Shown here: in pieces, positions 41,457-49,213 of the stretch
How the letters are laid out: every line of letters begins with the position of its first letter
How positions within the stretch are numbered: the stretch's first letter is position 1
NCBI RefSeq assembly: GCF_030161235.1
Contig: NZ_BSPW01000096.1
Span: 1 to 55,701, forward strand
Length of the DNA: 55,701 bases
Reading direction: 5' to 3'
Origin: Vibrio zhanjiangensis
GTDB lineage: Bacteria > Pseudomonadota > Gammaproteobacteria > Enterobacterales > Vibrionaceae
Translations under genes and position numbers: made by a program
The notes under the pieces: generated by a model
Seen by the model: only the letters and a program-made list of their open reading frames with translations
Databases searched by the model: none
What the model was told of the DNA's origin: nothing

Positions 41457-41893
41457 TTTTTTAATGACCTAGAAATTGTGTTAGTAGCGCAATGGATCTT
41501 TTTGTAAATCATAAGCCACAGTTGTATTTCTCTTAGCGTACAGTCTTCTTCATGTCGAAGAAATAATACCTCATGCTTCATAAGTTCTAGCTTTGGATAT
41601 AAGTTGTAACCAATCATCCAAGAATCATTCAATGATTTTTTATCTGCCTCAATCGTATGACCTTTCCATTTTTTTATATAGTGGTGTAAAGCGTTATGAC
41701 TTATCTCTATGGGCGTAATTTTTGCCACAATTCTTGCGATGGAAGAAACAGAGTAGTCTTGTTGGTGCAATAGTAAGATCCAATCTCGATAAGGATCTAA
41801 CTTGCTTTTATTGAGTTGACGAGCTTGACGCTGGATAATTTGGCTTTGCTGCCTCAATGTCGCCTGTTGTTTTTTTGAAAGAAAGTGAGTCAT
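41399..41893 (-). CDS. Recombinase-linked helix-turn-helix protein
   Basis: 164 aa, basic. Two helix-turn-helix-like units: YSVSSIARIVAKITPIEISH near residue 50 and CTLREIQLWLMIYKKIHCAT near 118, both followed by KKW. An N-terminal coiled, glutamine-rich stretch. It overlaps the integrase start, the layout of an excision/targeting partner or regulator. The family is not identified. Confidence 0.6.
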   Translation of the reverse strand: MTHFLSKKQQATLRQQSQIIQRQARQLNKSKLDPYRDWILLLHQQDYSVSSIARIVAKITPIEISHNALHHYIKKWKGHTIEADKKSLNDSWMIGYNLYPKLELMKHEVLFLRHEEDCTLREIQLWLMIYKKIHCATNTISRSLKKWKSYPLSHLNKKKLLNTK

Positions 41894-42580
41894 ACTTTAT
41901 ACACAATAAAATAAGCAATTACAGGGTAACATCAATAAAAATCAGCGCTTATTGAGATCACCAAAATCTGCACCCATGATACTTTTGGATCAATCGCCTA
42001 TGACATGCCTCAAAAGCCACCAAGCATCTACAGTTTGAAGCCTCCCTCAGGGCCAAATCTCAGTCGGCCCTGAGGGAGGTGAAATGGAAAAACAGAGAGA
42101 AAATAGCCAAGGTTGAGGCAATCAGCTAATAACACTGAGGCAAATCGTTTTTTATCTCTGTCAATAGGCATCCAGCATAAACAATAAAAGGCGATGTCAT
42201 CGCCACCTTATTCAAACCTAATAGAAGAGGTTTGACCATGAAACAATGATTAATAGGATGAGGCAATTAATATTAATGGTTAAACCATCATTGATTTATG
42301 AATTGCCTTTATTAAATATAAACTGATTAATACTTGTTTAAGCTATTTTATTATTATTTTGTGATGTATTTCAATGAATATAATGAAATAAAAAGAAATT
42401 AAAAATGATTACCACAATTGTTATTTTTTGTCATCAATTAGACGGATTTAATTTTGTGTTTTTTTTGTTTCTTCTAATCCGTGACTTATTCGTTTTGTTT
42501 TTTAAACTGATGATGATTTGTCTTTTTGTTAGACAAAGTAAACGTAATCGATAAACAAATGAAGATAATAGGAAAAGACG
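41894..42580. other. Gene-free stretch with several inverted repeats
   Basis: CCTCCCTCAGGGCC (42041-42054) pairs perfectly with GGCCCTGAGGGAGG (42066-42079), a 14-bp stem without T-run. GGCGATG-t-CATCGCC lies near 42192. AGGCAATT/AATTGCC arms around 42261-42307 enclose ATGGTTAAACCAT. The right part (42310-42560) is very AT-rich and probably holds the ssb promoter. A plausible border between accessory and backbone DNA. Confidence 0.45.
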
Positions 42581-43036
42581 ATGGCAAGAGGTATTTTTAC
42601 ATTTGATGGCAATATAGGCCAAGCACCAGAAATCCGTTTTCAACCCGGTAATGAACGTTCTGAAGATCAACCAAGACCATTATTAAAACTGACCGTAAAA
42701 TACGACAGACTCGTTAAGTCCAATCATCCAGATCGACTGTATGATGATAAAGGCGGTTTTTGGGTCAATGTGGATTATTGGAAAAAGAATGCTGAAGAAG
42801 TTGCCAAGTTATTAAAAAAGGGCATGCGAGTGCGAGTCGAAGGCGAGCTCAGAATCGACACATGGGAAGACAAAAATAACCCAGGCCAAATGCAATCAGG
42901 AATGGCGTTAACCGCTGAGTCCATCACCATTGTCCCATCACGAATTGAATCGATTGGAATGAAATCCAGTCAAGCGGCGAGTTCTCAGTCGGCGCCTATC
43001 GAACACTATAGCAACGCGATGATGGGGATTGACTGA
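42581..43036 (+). CDS. ssb: Single-stranded DNA-binding protein (plasmid type)
   Basis: 151 aa. OB fold across residues 1-115 (FTFDGNIGQAPEIRF, FWVNVDYWKKNAEEVAKLL, KGMRVRVEGELRIDTW) as in SSB proteins of conjugative elements, then a short tail that lacks the classic DDDIPF ending of host SSB. It probably coats transferred single strands. It is followed by a small gene and topB, a gene order common in such elements. Confidence 0.8.
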   Translation: MARGIFTFDGNIGQAPEIRFQPGNERSEDQPRPLLKLTVKYDRLVKSNHPDRLYDDKGGFWVNVDYWKKNAEEVAKLLKKGMRVRVEGELRIDTWEDKNNPGQMQSGMALTAESITIVPSRIESIGMKSSQAASSQSAPIEHYSNAMMGID

Positions 43037-43091
43037 ACGTGAACGCATCCAAACGTTCACAGGTTGATGGTTGAGGTTTAACGGAGGGAAT

Positions 43092-43310
43092 ATGGCCAAT
43101 ATGAGCCGAGCCATTGTGTTGCTGCGCCAGCGACTCAAAGCCAGGCAAGAAGGAGACGCGGCCCAGCTGACCGCGTTGGATCAGGACATTGCGGCTTGCC
43201 AGCCCTATGTCTGGCAAGTTCAACAAGCCCTAAAATTCAACACTGACGGTATGACGTTATCCAAGGTCTATCCCTCTTGGGTTAAAGCACGCTTGAGGAG
43301 AATGACATGA
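43092..43310 (+). CDS. Small unknown protein between ssb and topB
   Basis: 72 aa from the ATG at 43092 with an excellent ribosome site (GGAGGG). Helical, basic (IVLLRQRLKARQEGDAAQL). Its stop overlaps the topB start by 4 nt (ATGA). The hairpin GTGAACG/CGTTCAC sits before it (about 43038-43062). Function unknown. Confidence 0.65.
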   Translation: MANMSRAIVLLRQRLKARQEGDAAQLTALDQDIAACQPYVWQVQQALKFNTDGMTLSKVYPSWVKARLRRMT

Positions 43311-45466
43311 GGCTGTATTTGTGTGAAAAGCCGTCTCAGGGAAGAGACATTGCAAGAGTGTTGGGGTGTCACGAGAAGCAGGAAGGCGCACTGAAAGGGC
43401 ACAGGGAGATTGTAACCTGGGGCTTTGGGCACTTACTCGCACTCGCAGACCCTGATGAATACCACGAGTCGTTGGAGCAGTGGTCTCTTGATGATTTACC
43501 GATTTTGCCCTCTCCTTGGAAAATGGTGGTTGGAGAAGGGAAGGCCAAGCAAGTCAAAGTCATTGCGCGGTGGCTTAAGCAGGCAAATGAAGTGGTCATT
43601 GCAACGGATGCGGATCGGGAAGGTGAAGTCATTGCTAGGGAGCTCTTAGCGTTTTTGGGCTATCAAGGCCCTGTGCAACGGCTTTGGTTGAGCTCTCTAG
43701 ATGAAGCGAGTGTGCGAAAAGCCTTAACGCATTTAAAACCGGATCAAGAAACCTGGCCTCTGTATCAGGCGGGGTTAGCGCGCTCGCGCTCGGATTGGTT
43801 ATTGGGTATGAACCTTACTCGGTTGTGTACCCTAATTGGGCGCCTGCGGGGCTATCAAAGCGTCTTGTCCGTTGGGCGAGTTCAAACGCCAACGCTGCGT
43901 TTGGTGGTTGAACGAGATTTGGCTATCGCCCAATTTGTTTCTGCCCCGTTTTATCAGGTGAAAGCGCTCGTGCATCCCGCCTCGCCCTTTGTTATGCAGT
44001 GGCAAGTACCGGAAGACGCAAGTGACGAGCAAGGACGTTGTTTATCGAAAGCGCGTGCCCAAGCTGTGCTGTCACGATGTCAATCGCAAATGGGGGAGGT
44101 AATTGAAGCGCAGACAAAACGCGTTAAAGCGAAACACCCCGCGTTGTTTTATCTTGGCTCTTTGCAAAAAGCGATGTCGTCTCGTTATGGGTACAGCGCG
44201 AAAGCGGTCCTTGATGGTGCACAAGCGTTGTATGAAACCCATAAGCTTACCACATACCCGCGTACCGACTGTGCGTTCTTGCCTTGTACTCAACAAGGCG
44301 ACATTGCGGCTATTTTTGATGCACTGCACACCCACAGTGACTGGAAGGAGTGGGTATCGATGGCGGACCCGACGATAAAAAGTGCTTGTTGGAACGATAA
44401 GAAAGTCGCACAAAGTTCTCACCATGCCATTGTTCCAACCCCAAAATCGGGGGATTTGTCTCGCCTATCTCCGATTGAGCGCGACCTCTATCAAGCCATT
44501 GTCCAGCGCTACCTCGCTCAGTTTTACCCTGTCGCCGAAGACGATGCGACCAGTGTCGTATTGGCGTGTATGGGCGAGCGTTTCAAAGCCAGTGGTAAGA
44601 TTGAGCAAGTGAAGGGTTGGCGGGTGATCATGAAAGACAATGATCGAGATAAAGCAGAGGATAAGGAGGAGCAATCACTCCCCATGCTGACCGCTGGAAT
44701 GACGATAGCCATGACCCAATTAGAGGTCGTCGATAAAAAAACGTCGCCGCCTTCGCACTACACTGAGGGCACATTGCTTGATGCGATGGCCAATATTGCT
44801 CGCAGTGACGCAGTCCCTCGGCAGTTTAAGGCGATTTTAAAAGAAACGGCAGGTCTTGGAACCGAAGCGACGCGCGCTGATGTGATAGAGAGCCTAAAGA
44901 ATCGAGGCTTTATAGAGACGAAGGGGAAAACCTTGCTGAGCTCTGCATCAGGACAAGCGTTTATTGCTGCTCTGCCAAATGAAATAAGCAGTCCGATCAT
45001 GACCGCACTTTGGGAGCAAGGCTTAGATAGCATTGAAAAAGGCCAGGGAACCTTGGATGCCTTTATGCATCAGCAAACCCAATTTGTGTCTACGTTAGTT
45101 GAGAAAATGAAAAACGGCACAATCAAGTTGAACCTGCCCAAAATAGAGCAGCCGACGATGCCATGTCCTGTATGTAAGAAAACCATGCGATTGATCCACG
45201 GTAAATCTCAGTTTTGGGCCTGCGAGGACAAAGACGTTTGTGGGTTGATCCTTGATCACGTGCGTGGGAATGTGGTGAAGCACCAGTCTTGCTCATGTGG
45301 CCAAGGCGTGTTGATTCGGCGGTCTGGAAAGAAGAAAGGGGGGCACTACTGGGGATGCAGTGCTTGGAAAAAAGGGTGTCAGCTTCGGTATTTTGACAAC
45401 AAAGGTAAGGTAGGCGAGCGCATAGCAGAAAAGGCGCCGATGACTTCAAAGGAGGGAGTTTCATGA
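43307..45466 (+). CDS. topB: DNA topoisomerase III (type IA)
   Basis: 719 aa. TOPRIM motifs CEKPSQGRDIA (catalytic Glu) and TDADREGEVIAREL; LARSRSDWLLGMNLTR and SVGRVQTPTL of the central domain; active-site tyrosine in TTYPRTDC; a C-terminal pair of zinc-ribbon units (CPVCKKTM...CEDKDVC and CSCGQGVL...CSAWKKGC). Plasmid topoisomerase III proteins separate replicated or transferred strands. Full length, all motifs intact. The stop overlaps the TrfB-like gene start. Confidence 0.95.
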   Translation: MRLYLCEKPSQGRDIARVLGCHEKQEGALKGHREIVTWGFGHLLALADPDEYHESLEQWSLDDLPILPSPWKMVVGEGKAKQVKVIARWLKQANEVVIATDADREGEVIARELLAFLGYQGPVQRLWLSSLDEASVRKALTHLKPDQETWPLYQAGLARSRSDWLLGMNLTRLCTLIGRLRGYQSVLSVGRVQTPTLRLVVERDLAIAQFVSAPFYQVKALVHPASPFVMQWQVPEDASDEQGRCLSKARAQAVLSRCQSQMGEVIEAQTKRVKAKHPALFYLGSLQKAMSSRYGYSAKAVLDGAQALYETHKLTTYPRTDCAFLPCTQQGDIAAIFDALHTHSDWKEWVSMADPTIKSACWNDKKVAQSSHHAIVPTPKSGDLSRLSPIERDLYQAIVQRYLAQFYPVAEDDATSVVLACMGERFKASGKIEQVKGWRVIMKDNDRDKAEDKEEQSLPMLTAGMTIAMTQLEVVDKKTSPPSHYTEGTLLDAMANIARSDAVPRQFKAILKETAGLGTEATRADVIESLKNRGFIETKGKTLLSSASGQAFIAALPNEISSPIMTALWEQGLDSIEKGQGTLDAFMHQQTQFVSTLVEKMKNGTIKLNLPKIEQPTMPCPVCKKTMRLIHGKSQFWACEDKDVCGLILDHVRGNVVKHQSCSCGQGVLIRRSGKKKGGHYWGCSAWKKGCQLRYFDNKGKVGERIAEKAPMTSKEGVS

Positions 45467-45705
45467 AAGTTAGGTTAACCGAACCTCAATGTCAGGGGTT
45501 ATTGTCACTGTACTCTGAACGGGATTTTCCGATGAAGAGTCGTGAGGCGGTCAGGCTACGTCTGGTTGATGGCCTGAGTTATGAACAAGCAGAGCGATGC
45601 TCTGGCGTGAGCAAGCGCAACATTCACCGAGGAGCCAGAAAGCTCGAGCGAGCTCATAAAGTCATGATGGCGGTCTATGGTACACAGACGAATGGCCAAA
45701 GATGA
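45463..45705 (+). CDS. TrfB/KorA-like transcriptional repressor
   Basis: 80 aa, overlapping the topB stop by 4 nt (ATGA). The helix-turn-helix SYEQAERCSGVSKRNIHRGA, preceded by SREAVRLRLVDG, follows the TrfB/KorA pattern of plasmid global repressors. It ends 130 nt before the promoter region of leader copy 2. It is therefore a good candidate regulator of the backbone operons. Confidence 0.7.
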   Translation: MKVRLTEPQCQGLLSLYSERDFPMKSREAVRLRLVDGLSYEQAERCSGVSKRNIHRGARKLERAHKVMMAVYGTQTNGQR

Positions 45706-45814
45706 TGCCTAGAAAGATGGACGCTCATAAGTGTGGATAGCACGCGATCACATGAGCAAAAAAGCCATCATTTTCTCGCATTTTTGGCGTCAAACTACTT
45801 TACACCTATTGGTT

Positions 45815-46000
45815 TTTTGCTACCCTAAAAAGGCTTAAAACGTTCGTCACTCACGTTAAGTAGTGTCAAGCACACGGCTCTGCCTTAAATGCCTCTTGGA
45901 AGCGTGTCGCGGTCTGACTCAGTCAGATTGAAGAGATTAAACCCTTCTTTATTGAGAGAAGGAACACAGTAACGGTCTTACTGTGGTCAACACAACCATT
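45815..46000 (+). ncRNA. Repeated structured leader, copy 2 (core 45868-45933)
   Basis: Nearly identical to copy 1 from 45837 onward, including the possible extended -10 (TTGCTACCCT) 47 nt before the core. Differences in the core: the loop of GGC-tct-GCC and the loop of TCTGAC-tca-GTCAGA, both unpaired. Downstream CACAGTAA/TTACTGTG replaces CACAGC/GCTGTG of copy 1, again with compensating bases. It heads the DUF3577 operon. Confidence 0.6.
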
Positions 46001-46079
46001 ACCCACGCGGGAAAATCATTTTCCGCAGGGAAGATAGTTTTTTCTCGCTTTTCATTTTTTGATTAAAGAGAGAAAAACG
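46001..46079 (+). promoter_or_regulatory. Two-hairpin 5' leader B
   Basis: Hairpin 1: ACCC-A-[CGCGGGAAAAT c ATTTTCCGC]-A-GGG (46001-46030). Hairpin 2: TTTTTCTC (46039-46046) pairs with GAGAAAAA (46070-46077), covering the ribosome site just before the ATG at 46080. Confidence 0.6.
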
Positions 46080-46496
46080 ATGTCTACAAACACTACCCAA
46101 CAACCCCAACGCCATTTTGATTTGCACACCAAAGGATTTGGTTATCTTAATCGTATCCGCAAAGTCATACCGCGTAAGGGTCAGCCATTTTGGGCGGTCG
46201 AAATCAATTGTCTTCATGGCAATGATGGAGAATCGACCCGCTTCGATTGCAATGTGGTTGGTCAAGAGGCCATTGCATTGTTCGAACAGCATCTGGCTGA
46301 GGTGAAGAAAGAAGATAACGTCATGGCCAGTGTGGTCATGGGCGATATCAATCTTCATTCGTTTATCTATACCAACGGTGATAAAGCCGGCGAAAAAGGT
46401 GCTTGCATCAAAGGCCGACTTTTAAAAGTGAAGTATCTGAAGGTTAATGACTCTGTGGTGTATACCTCAGAGCCGCCTAAGACACACGCTGCCTAA
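46080..46496 (+). CDS. DUF3577 family protein
   Basis: 138 aa from the ATG at 46080; seven codons upstream are open but lie in the leader. HFDLHTKGFGYLNRIRKVIP, FDCNVVGQEA and GACIKGRLLKVKYLKVND match the DUF3577 (STY4534-like) pattern of conjugative elements, probably an OB-type fold. It is first after leader copy 2. Function not established; a DNA-handling role beside SSB and topoisomerase is inferred from context only. Confidence 0.8.
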   Translation: MSTNTTQQPQRHFDLHTKGFGYLNRIRKVIPRKGQPFWAVEINCLHGNDGESTRFDCNVVGQEAIALFEQHLAEVKKEDNVMASVVMGDINLHSFIYTNGDKAGEKGACIKGRLLKVKYLKVNDSVVYTSEPPKTHAA

Positions 46497-46511
46497 ACAC
46501 AACCTATCAGC

Positions 46512-46612
46512 CTGCCCCACTTGTTGGGGCAGCGCCTTCACCCTCGCGGGAAGTTCATTTCCGCTGGGGAATGCTTTCTCGCTTGCGATCACATCAATGA
46601 AAGAGAAAGATA
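46512..46612 (+). promoter_or_regulatory. Stop hairpin plus two-hairpin leader C
   Basis: CTGCCCCA/TGGGGCAG (46512-46532) closes the previous gene. Then ACCC-T-[CGCGGGAA gttcat TTCCGC]-T-GGGG (46540-46569) and CTTTCTC (46574-46580) paired with GAGAAAG (46603-46609), which covers the ribosome site before 46613. Confidence 0.6.
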
Positions 46613-47092
46613 ATGAACGACACGATTCAAAGCGCACTGCGACAGCTTGTCATCTACTCGCCTAAACATGCGACTCATTACGATTTGTCCACTCAAACGT
46701 ATTGGTCAACGAAGGAGGATCAAGTGCGTTGGTATTGCTTGACGAGTAAACAGTGGTTAGACGGAGATTTAACCTGTGAACAGGTTAAAGATGATGAAAA
46801 CCCAAACAACTCAATGCTCGACATTGAGAACATTTGGCATCACAACTTTGCGACACTGTCTATGCAAGCTTGCTCTTGCGGATCACCAAAAATGGCAATC
46901 ACCATCAATGGCATTTTTGCAGGATCTGGTGAGCAAAAAGACGGCGGCTTTCTTGAATGCCACCGATGCGGTGTCAATGCGGAGGTCACATGCCTTGAGG
47001 CCTTTGAAAAAAGCGGACTGTTGCCTGAGCTTGAAAAAACGATGATGACATTAATGTCGATGTCTCAGTGTTTCAAGCGTTCTGGTTTTTAG
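46613..47092 (+). CDS. Unknown protein with cysteine pairs
   Basis: 159 aa. CSCGSP near residue 87 and CHRCG near 117 could form a zinc knuckle. The N-terminal half is tryptophan-rich (HYDLSTQTYWSTKEDQVRWY). It sits between leaders C and D. No family recognised; a nucleic-acid-binding or phage-like protein is possible. Confidence 0.6.
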   Translation: MNDTIQSALRQLVIYSPKHATHYDLSTQTYWSTKEDQVRWYCLTSKQWLDGDLTCEQVKDDENPNNSMLDIENIWHHNFATLSMQACSCGSPKMAITINGIFAGSGEQKDGGFLECHRCGVNAEVTCLEAFEKSGLLPELEKTMMTLMSMSQCFKRSGF

Positions 47093-47110
47093 GTTTAAGC
47101 GCTTTCACTA

Positions 47111-47192
47111 CCCTTGCGGGATAACCTCGCATGGGCGGGTGTTTTCTCGCTTTTAACGACGACTTAACGTAATTGATTGAGGAGAAAACATC
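47111..47192 (+). promoter_or_regulatory. Two-hairpin 5' leader D
   Basis: Hairpin 1: CCC-T-[TGCG ggataacct CGCA]-T-GGG (47111-47134). Hairpin 2: TGTTTTCTC (47140-47148) pairs with GAGAAAACA (47182-47190), 9 perfect pairs over the GGAG ribosome site before 47193. Confidence 0.6.
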
Positions 47193-47600
47193 ATGCAAAA
47201 ACCTTTGAGTACAGAGCAGCAAAAGGTGATGGTTGAGCGGTGTCAGGTGTTGTTCCTGTACTATAGTGTGGTAGGCCGGAATCGTCTCGATGCTTATATG
47301 GCATGGGATGCAAGGAAGGCTGAGCACATGCTCAATACATTGTATGAGTTAGTCCAAACTTGGCCAGAACGTTACCCTGAAATGAAGTACGTGTTTATGG
47401 CTGAGGCGAGTAGGCTCAGTCTTTGGCATGATTACTTTATGAAGAAAGTGCAGGCTGAGATGAAGTCTCAGGAAGAGCCGAAGACGCAACAAGCTACCCA
47501 GACCTCATTGTGGGGGCGTGTTCAGCAGGTATTCACGCGAGATGCATCACATTCACAGGAAGGTATGCCGGTGACTTTGCTTCCCAATAAGGAGGCATAA
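47193..47600 (+). CDS. Unknown helical protein
   Basis: 135 aa. Helical, tyrosine- and tryptophan-rich (VLFLYYSVVGRNRLDAYMAW), with a Gln/Thr-rich linker and a basic end. Its stop and the next ATG overlap by one base (TAATG). No family recognised. Confidence 0.55.
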   Translation: MQKPLSTEQQKVMVERCQVLFLYYSVVGRNRLDAYMAWDARKAEHMLNTLYELVQTWPERYPEMKYVFMAEASRLSLWHDYFMKKVQAEMKSQEEPKTQQATQTSLWGRVQQVFTRDASHSQEGMPVTLLPNKEA

Positions 47601-47830
47601 TGTTCTGCGCTGACACTCCAGAGCGGATTGCCATCGGTGCTCGTGTGTGCACACAAGATCGGCATTCACAGGCGAAGAAGGAAATCGATATCATGATCCC
47701 TGATACGCTGTTGGATAACGAATATTTTGGTGAACGTATCGCACTCAATGTGGTGGGGATGGTACTGAACCAAATGGGCTTAAATCGAGCCTTTTATATT
47801 AAGGAATGGGTACTCAAGCCGATGGCTTGA
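47600..47830 (+). CDS. Unknown small protein
   Basis: 76 aa, overlapping the previous stop (TAATG), so translation is probably coupled. An internal ATG at 47693 also has a fair ribosome site (AAGGAAATC). The second half (DNEYFGERIALNVVGMVLNQ) looks like a small helical domain. Function unknown. Confidence 0.45.
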   Translation: MFCADTPERIAIGARVCTQDRHSQAKKEIDIMIPDTLLDNEYFGERIALNVVGMVLNQMGLNRAFYIKEWVLKPMA

Positions 47831-47883
47831 TATCCCGAACCATTGAACCTTCAAACCCTGCCCATGTTAGGCAGAAGGAGACA

Positions 47884-47979
47884 ATGACAACAGGGACCTC
47901 AGTTGGACCCTACTGCGCTCGCTCAGCGATGAATACAGAGCACAAAGTGAGTCAGCTCGTCTGTACTCACTTTTCTTAA
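47884..47979 (+). CDS. Possible 31-residue protein
   Basis: ATG preceded by AAGGAG at good spacing; product rich in Ser, Thr and Cys. A small hairpin CTGCC/GGCAG stands before it (about 47858-47874). Too short to judge by composition; kept because of the ribosome site and its place in the leader-gene series. Confidence 0.3.
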   Translation: MTTGTSVGPYCARSAMNTEHKVSQLVCTHFS

Positions 47980-48014
47980 GACAGTCACAGAGTGATTAAG
48001 AACCACTCAATATT

Positions 48015-48077
48015 CCCACTAAGGTGCAACCTATTCCTTAGTGGGATAGTGTTGCCTCATTACTAAAGGTAAAGGTT
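48015..48077 (+). promoter_or_regulatory. Two-hairpin 5' leader E
   Basis: Hairpin 1: CCCACTAAGG/CCTTAGTGGG (48015-48045), 10 perfect pairs. Hairpin 2: TTGCCT (48052-48057) with AGGTAA (48067-48072), one G-U, covering the ribosome site before 48078. Confidence 0.6.
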
Positions 48078-48620
48078 ATGAACAACACTCTCACTATTGA
48101 AGATGGCATCGGAAACACGGTTTATGTGCCTGACTTTATTCGTGAAAATGTACTTAATCTGGAAGGACATAAGTACACCACTGAATGCCCAGAATGTGGC
48201 GCAACGGCTATCGAAAAAGATTACGACAGGAATGATGGGGGCTGCATCAACAGCTATTACTCGATAAGTTGTACTGCCTGTGATTATCATGATTGTGATG
48301 ATGACTTTTGTGGTACATGTGAAGCCGTTTTTGATGCAGAGTTTGGTCGAAACGATCAACTCTTTGAGATGGCTGGTAAAGTGGATTTGATGCTTGACCA
48401 TCTTGTTGACACGTTAGCGACCCAAAAACATGTCAAAGCGTCAGTGATAACAGAGATGAAACTGATGTTGTTATCAGACTCTGAGTTGCCAGCGCTCTTT
48501 AATCTGATTTATGTCCCACGGGGCGTGAGTAATCGACGACACATTCAAAGGCAGTTACTGGATGCGAAGTTTAACCGGAATTTGGAGGAAAAAATCAACC
48601 AAGCGAAGAACGAAATATAA
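48078..48620 (+). CDS. Cysteine-rich zinc-ribbon-like protein
   Basis: 180 aa. Cysteine pairs CPECGA (about residue 38), CTACDYHDC (about 69) and CGTCEA (about 81) suggest a double zinc ribbon; the C-terminal half is helical. The acidic middle (NDGGCINSYYSIS...DDDF) is unusual for a DNA-binding ribbon. Unknown function. Confidence 0.6.
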   Translation: MNNTLTIEDGIGNTVYVPDFIRENVLNLEGHKYTTECPECGATAIEKDYDRNDGGCINSYYSISCTACDYHDCDDDFCGTCEAVFDAEFGRNDQLFEMAGKVDLMLDHLVDTLATQKHVKASVITEMKLMLLSDSELPALFNLIYVPRGVSNRRHIQRQLLDAKFNRNLEEKINQAKNEI

Positions 48621-48622
48621 AT

Positions 48623-48711
48623 ACTGAATCATCATTCAGTGATCAAACCACGACCACTAGGGTAAGCCATTCCCTAGTGGAGTGGTTTACCTCTCAAAGA
48701 GAGGAAACAAT
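48623..48711 (+). promoter_or_regulatory. Stop hairpin plus two-hairpin leader F
   Basis: ACTGAAT/ATTCAGT (48623-48640) follows the stop codon. Then CCACTAGGG/CCCTAGTGG (48654-48680), and TTTACCTCTC (48686-48695) with GAGAGGAAA (48699-48707), covering the ribosome site before 48712. Confidence 0.6.
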
Positions 48712-48942
48712 ATGGATACGAAAATACAAAGCGAAAGCGAATATCAGAAATTATTAAAGCAACTTGTGGATACCTATAGCCACCCTTTGTTCGGTGATAT
48801 CCCTGTTCGGGGTAGTTTTGAAGAGGATGAAAAGTGCTTTTCTTCTATTGAGAAAAAACCAGATGAATGGGACGAGTTAAGAGGTTCTTATATGGGGAAA
48901 GTAGGAGAACGGTGTCATGATCGAAGTTCAATTTTGGTCTGA
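48712..48942 (+). CDS. Unknown small protein
   Basis: 76 aa from the ATG at 48712, placed just after hairpin 2 of leader F; ten codons upstream are in frame but lie in the leader. Acidic, helical start, no motif. It overlaps the start of a 41-residue frame at 48917. Confidence 0.55.
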   Translation: MDTKIQSESEYQKLLKQLVDTYSHPLFGDIPVRGSFEEDEKCFSSIEKKPDEWDELRGSYMGKVGERCHDRSSILV

Positions 48943-49042
48943 ACGTAAAAACGCTTACTTTTGCCAATGGGATGGATTTAGTGGTTACTTAACTGAAGAA
49001 GACTTAGATTTTGAAGAGAAGTACGGTGACGAAGTTATTTAG
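48917..49042 (+). CDS. 41-residue small protein
   Basis: ATG to TAG, overlapping the end of the 48712 gene by 26 nt, with GGAG 9 nt upstream. Aromatic and acidic product (FWSERKNAYFCQWDGFSGYL), a composition unlike random sequence. A terminator follows 31 nt later, so it would be the last gene of this operon. Confidence 0.5.
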   Translation: MIEVQFWSERKNAYFCQWDGFSGYLTEEDLDFEEKYGDEVI

Positions 49043-49072
49043 AACTGTGCAGCATAGAGAATGATTGACTTT

Positions 49073-49103
49073 AATGCCCCGTTATTCGGGGCATTGTTAT
49101 TTT
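49073..49103 (+). terminator. Rho-independent terminator
   Basis: AATGCCCCG-ttatt-CGGGGCATT followed by GTTATTTT. Ends the small-gene operon. Confidence 0.85.
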
Positions 49104-49213
49104 ATCTTCAGAGTCTTGGTTTTATTAAGTCACCCCATCGCAATTATAATGGCGTCTCCATGTGGACATTTATTATTAAAAAGTCTATATTTGGAATGCG
49201 AGGAGTAAGAGAG

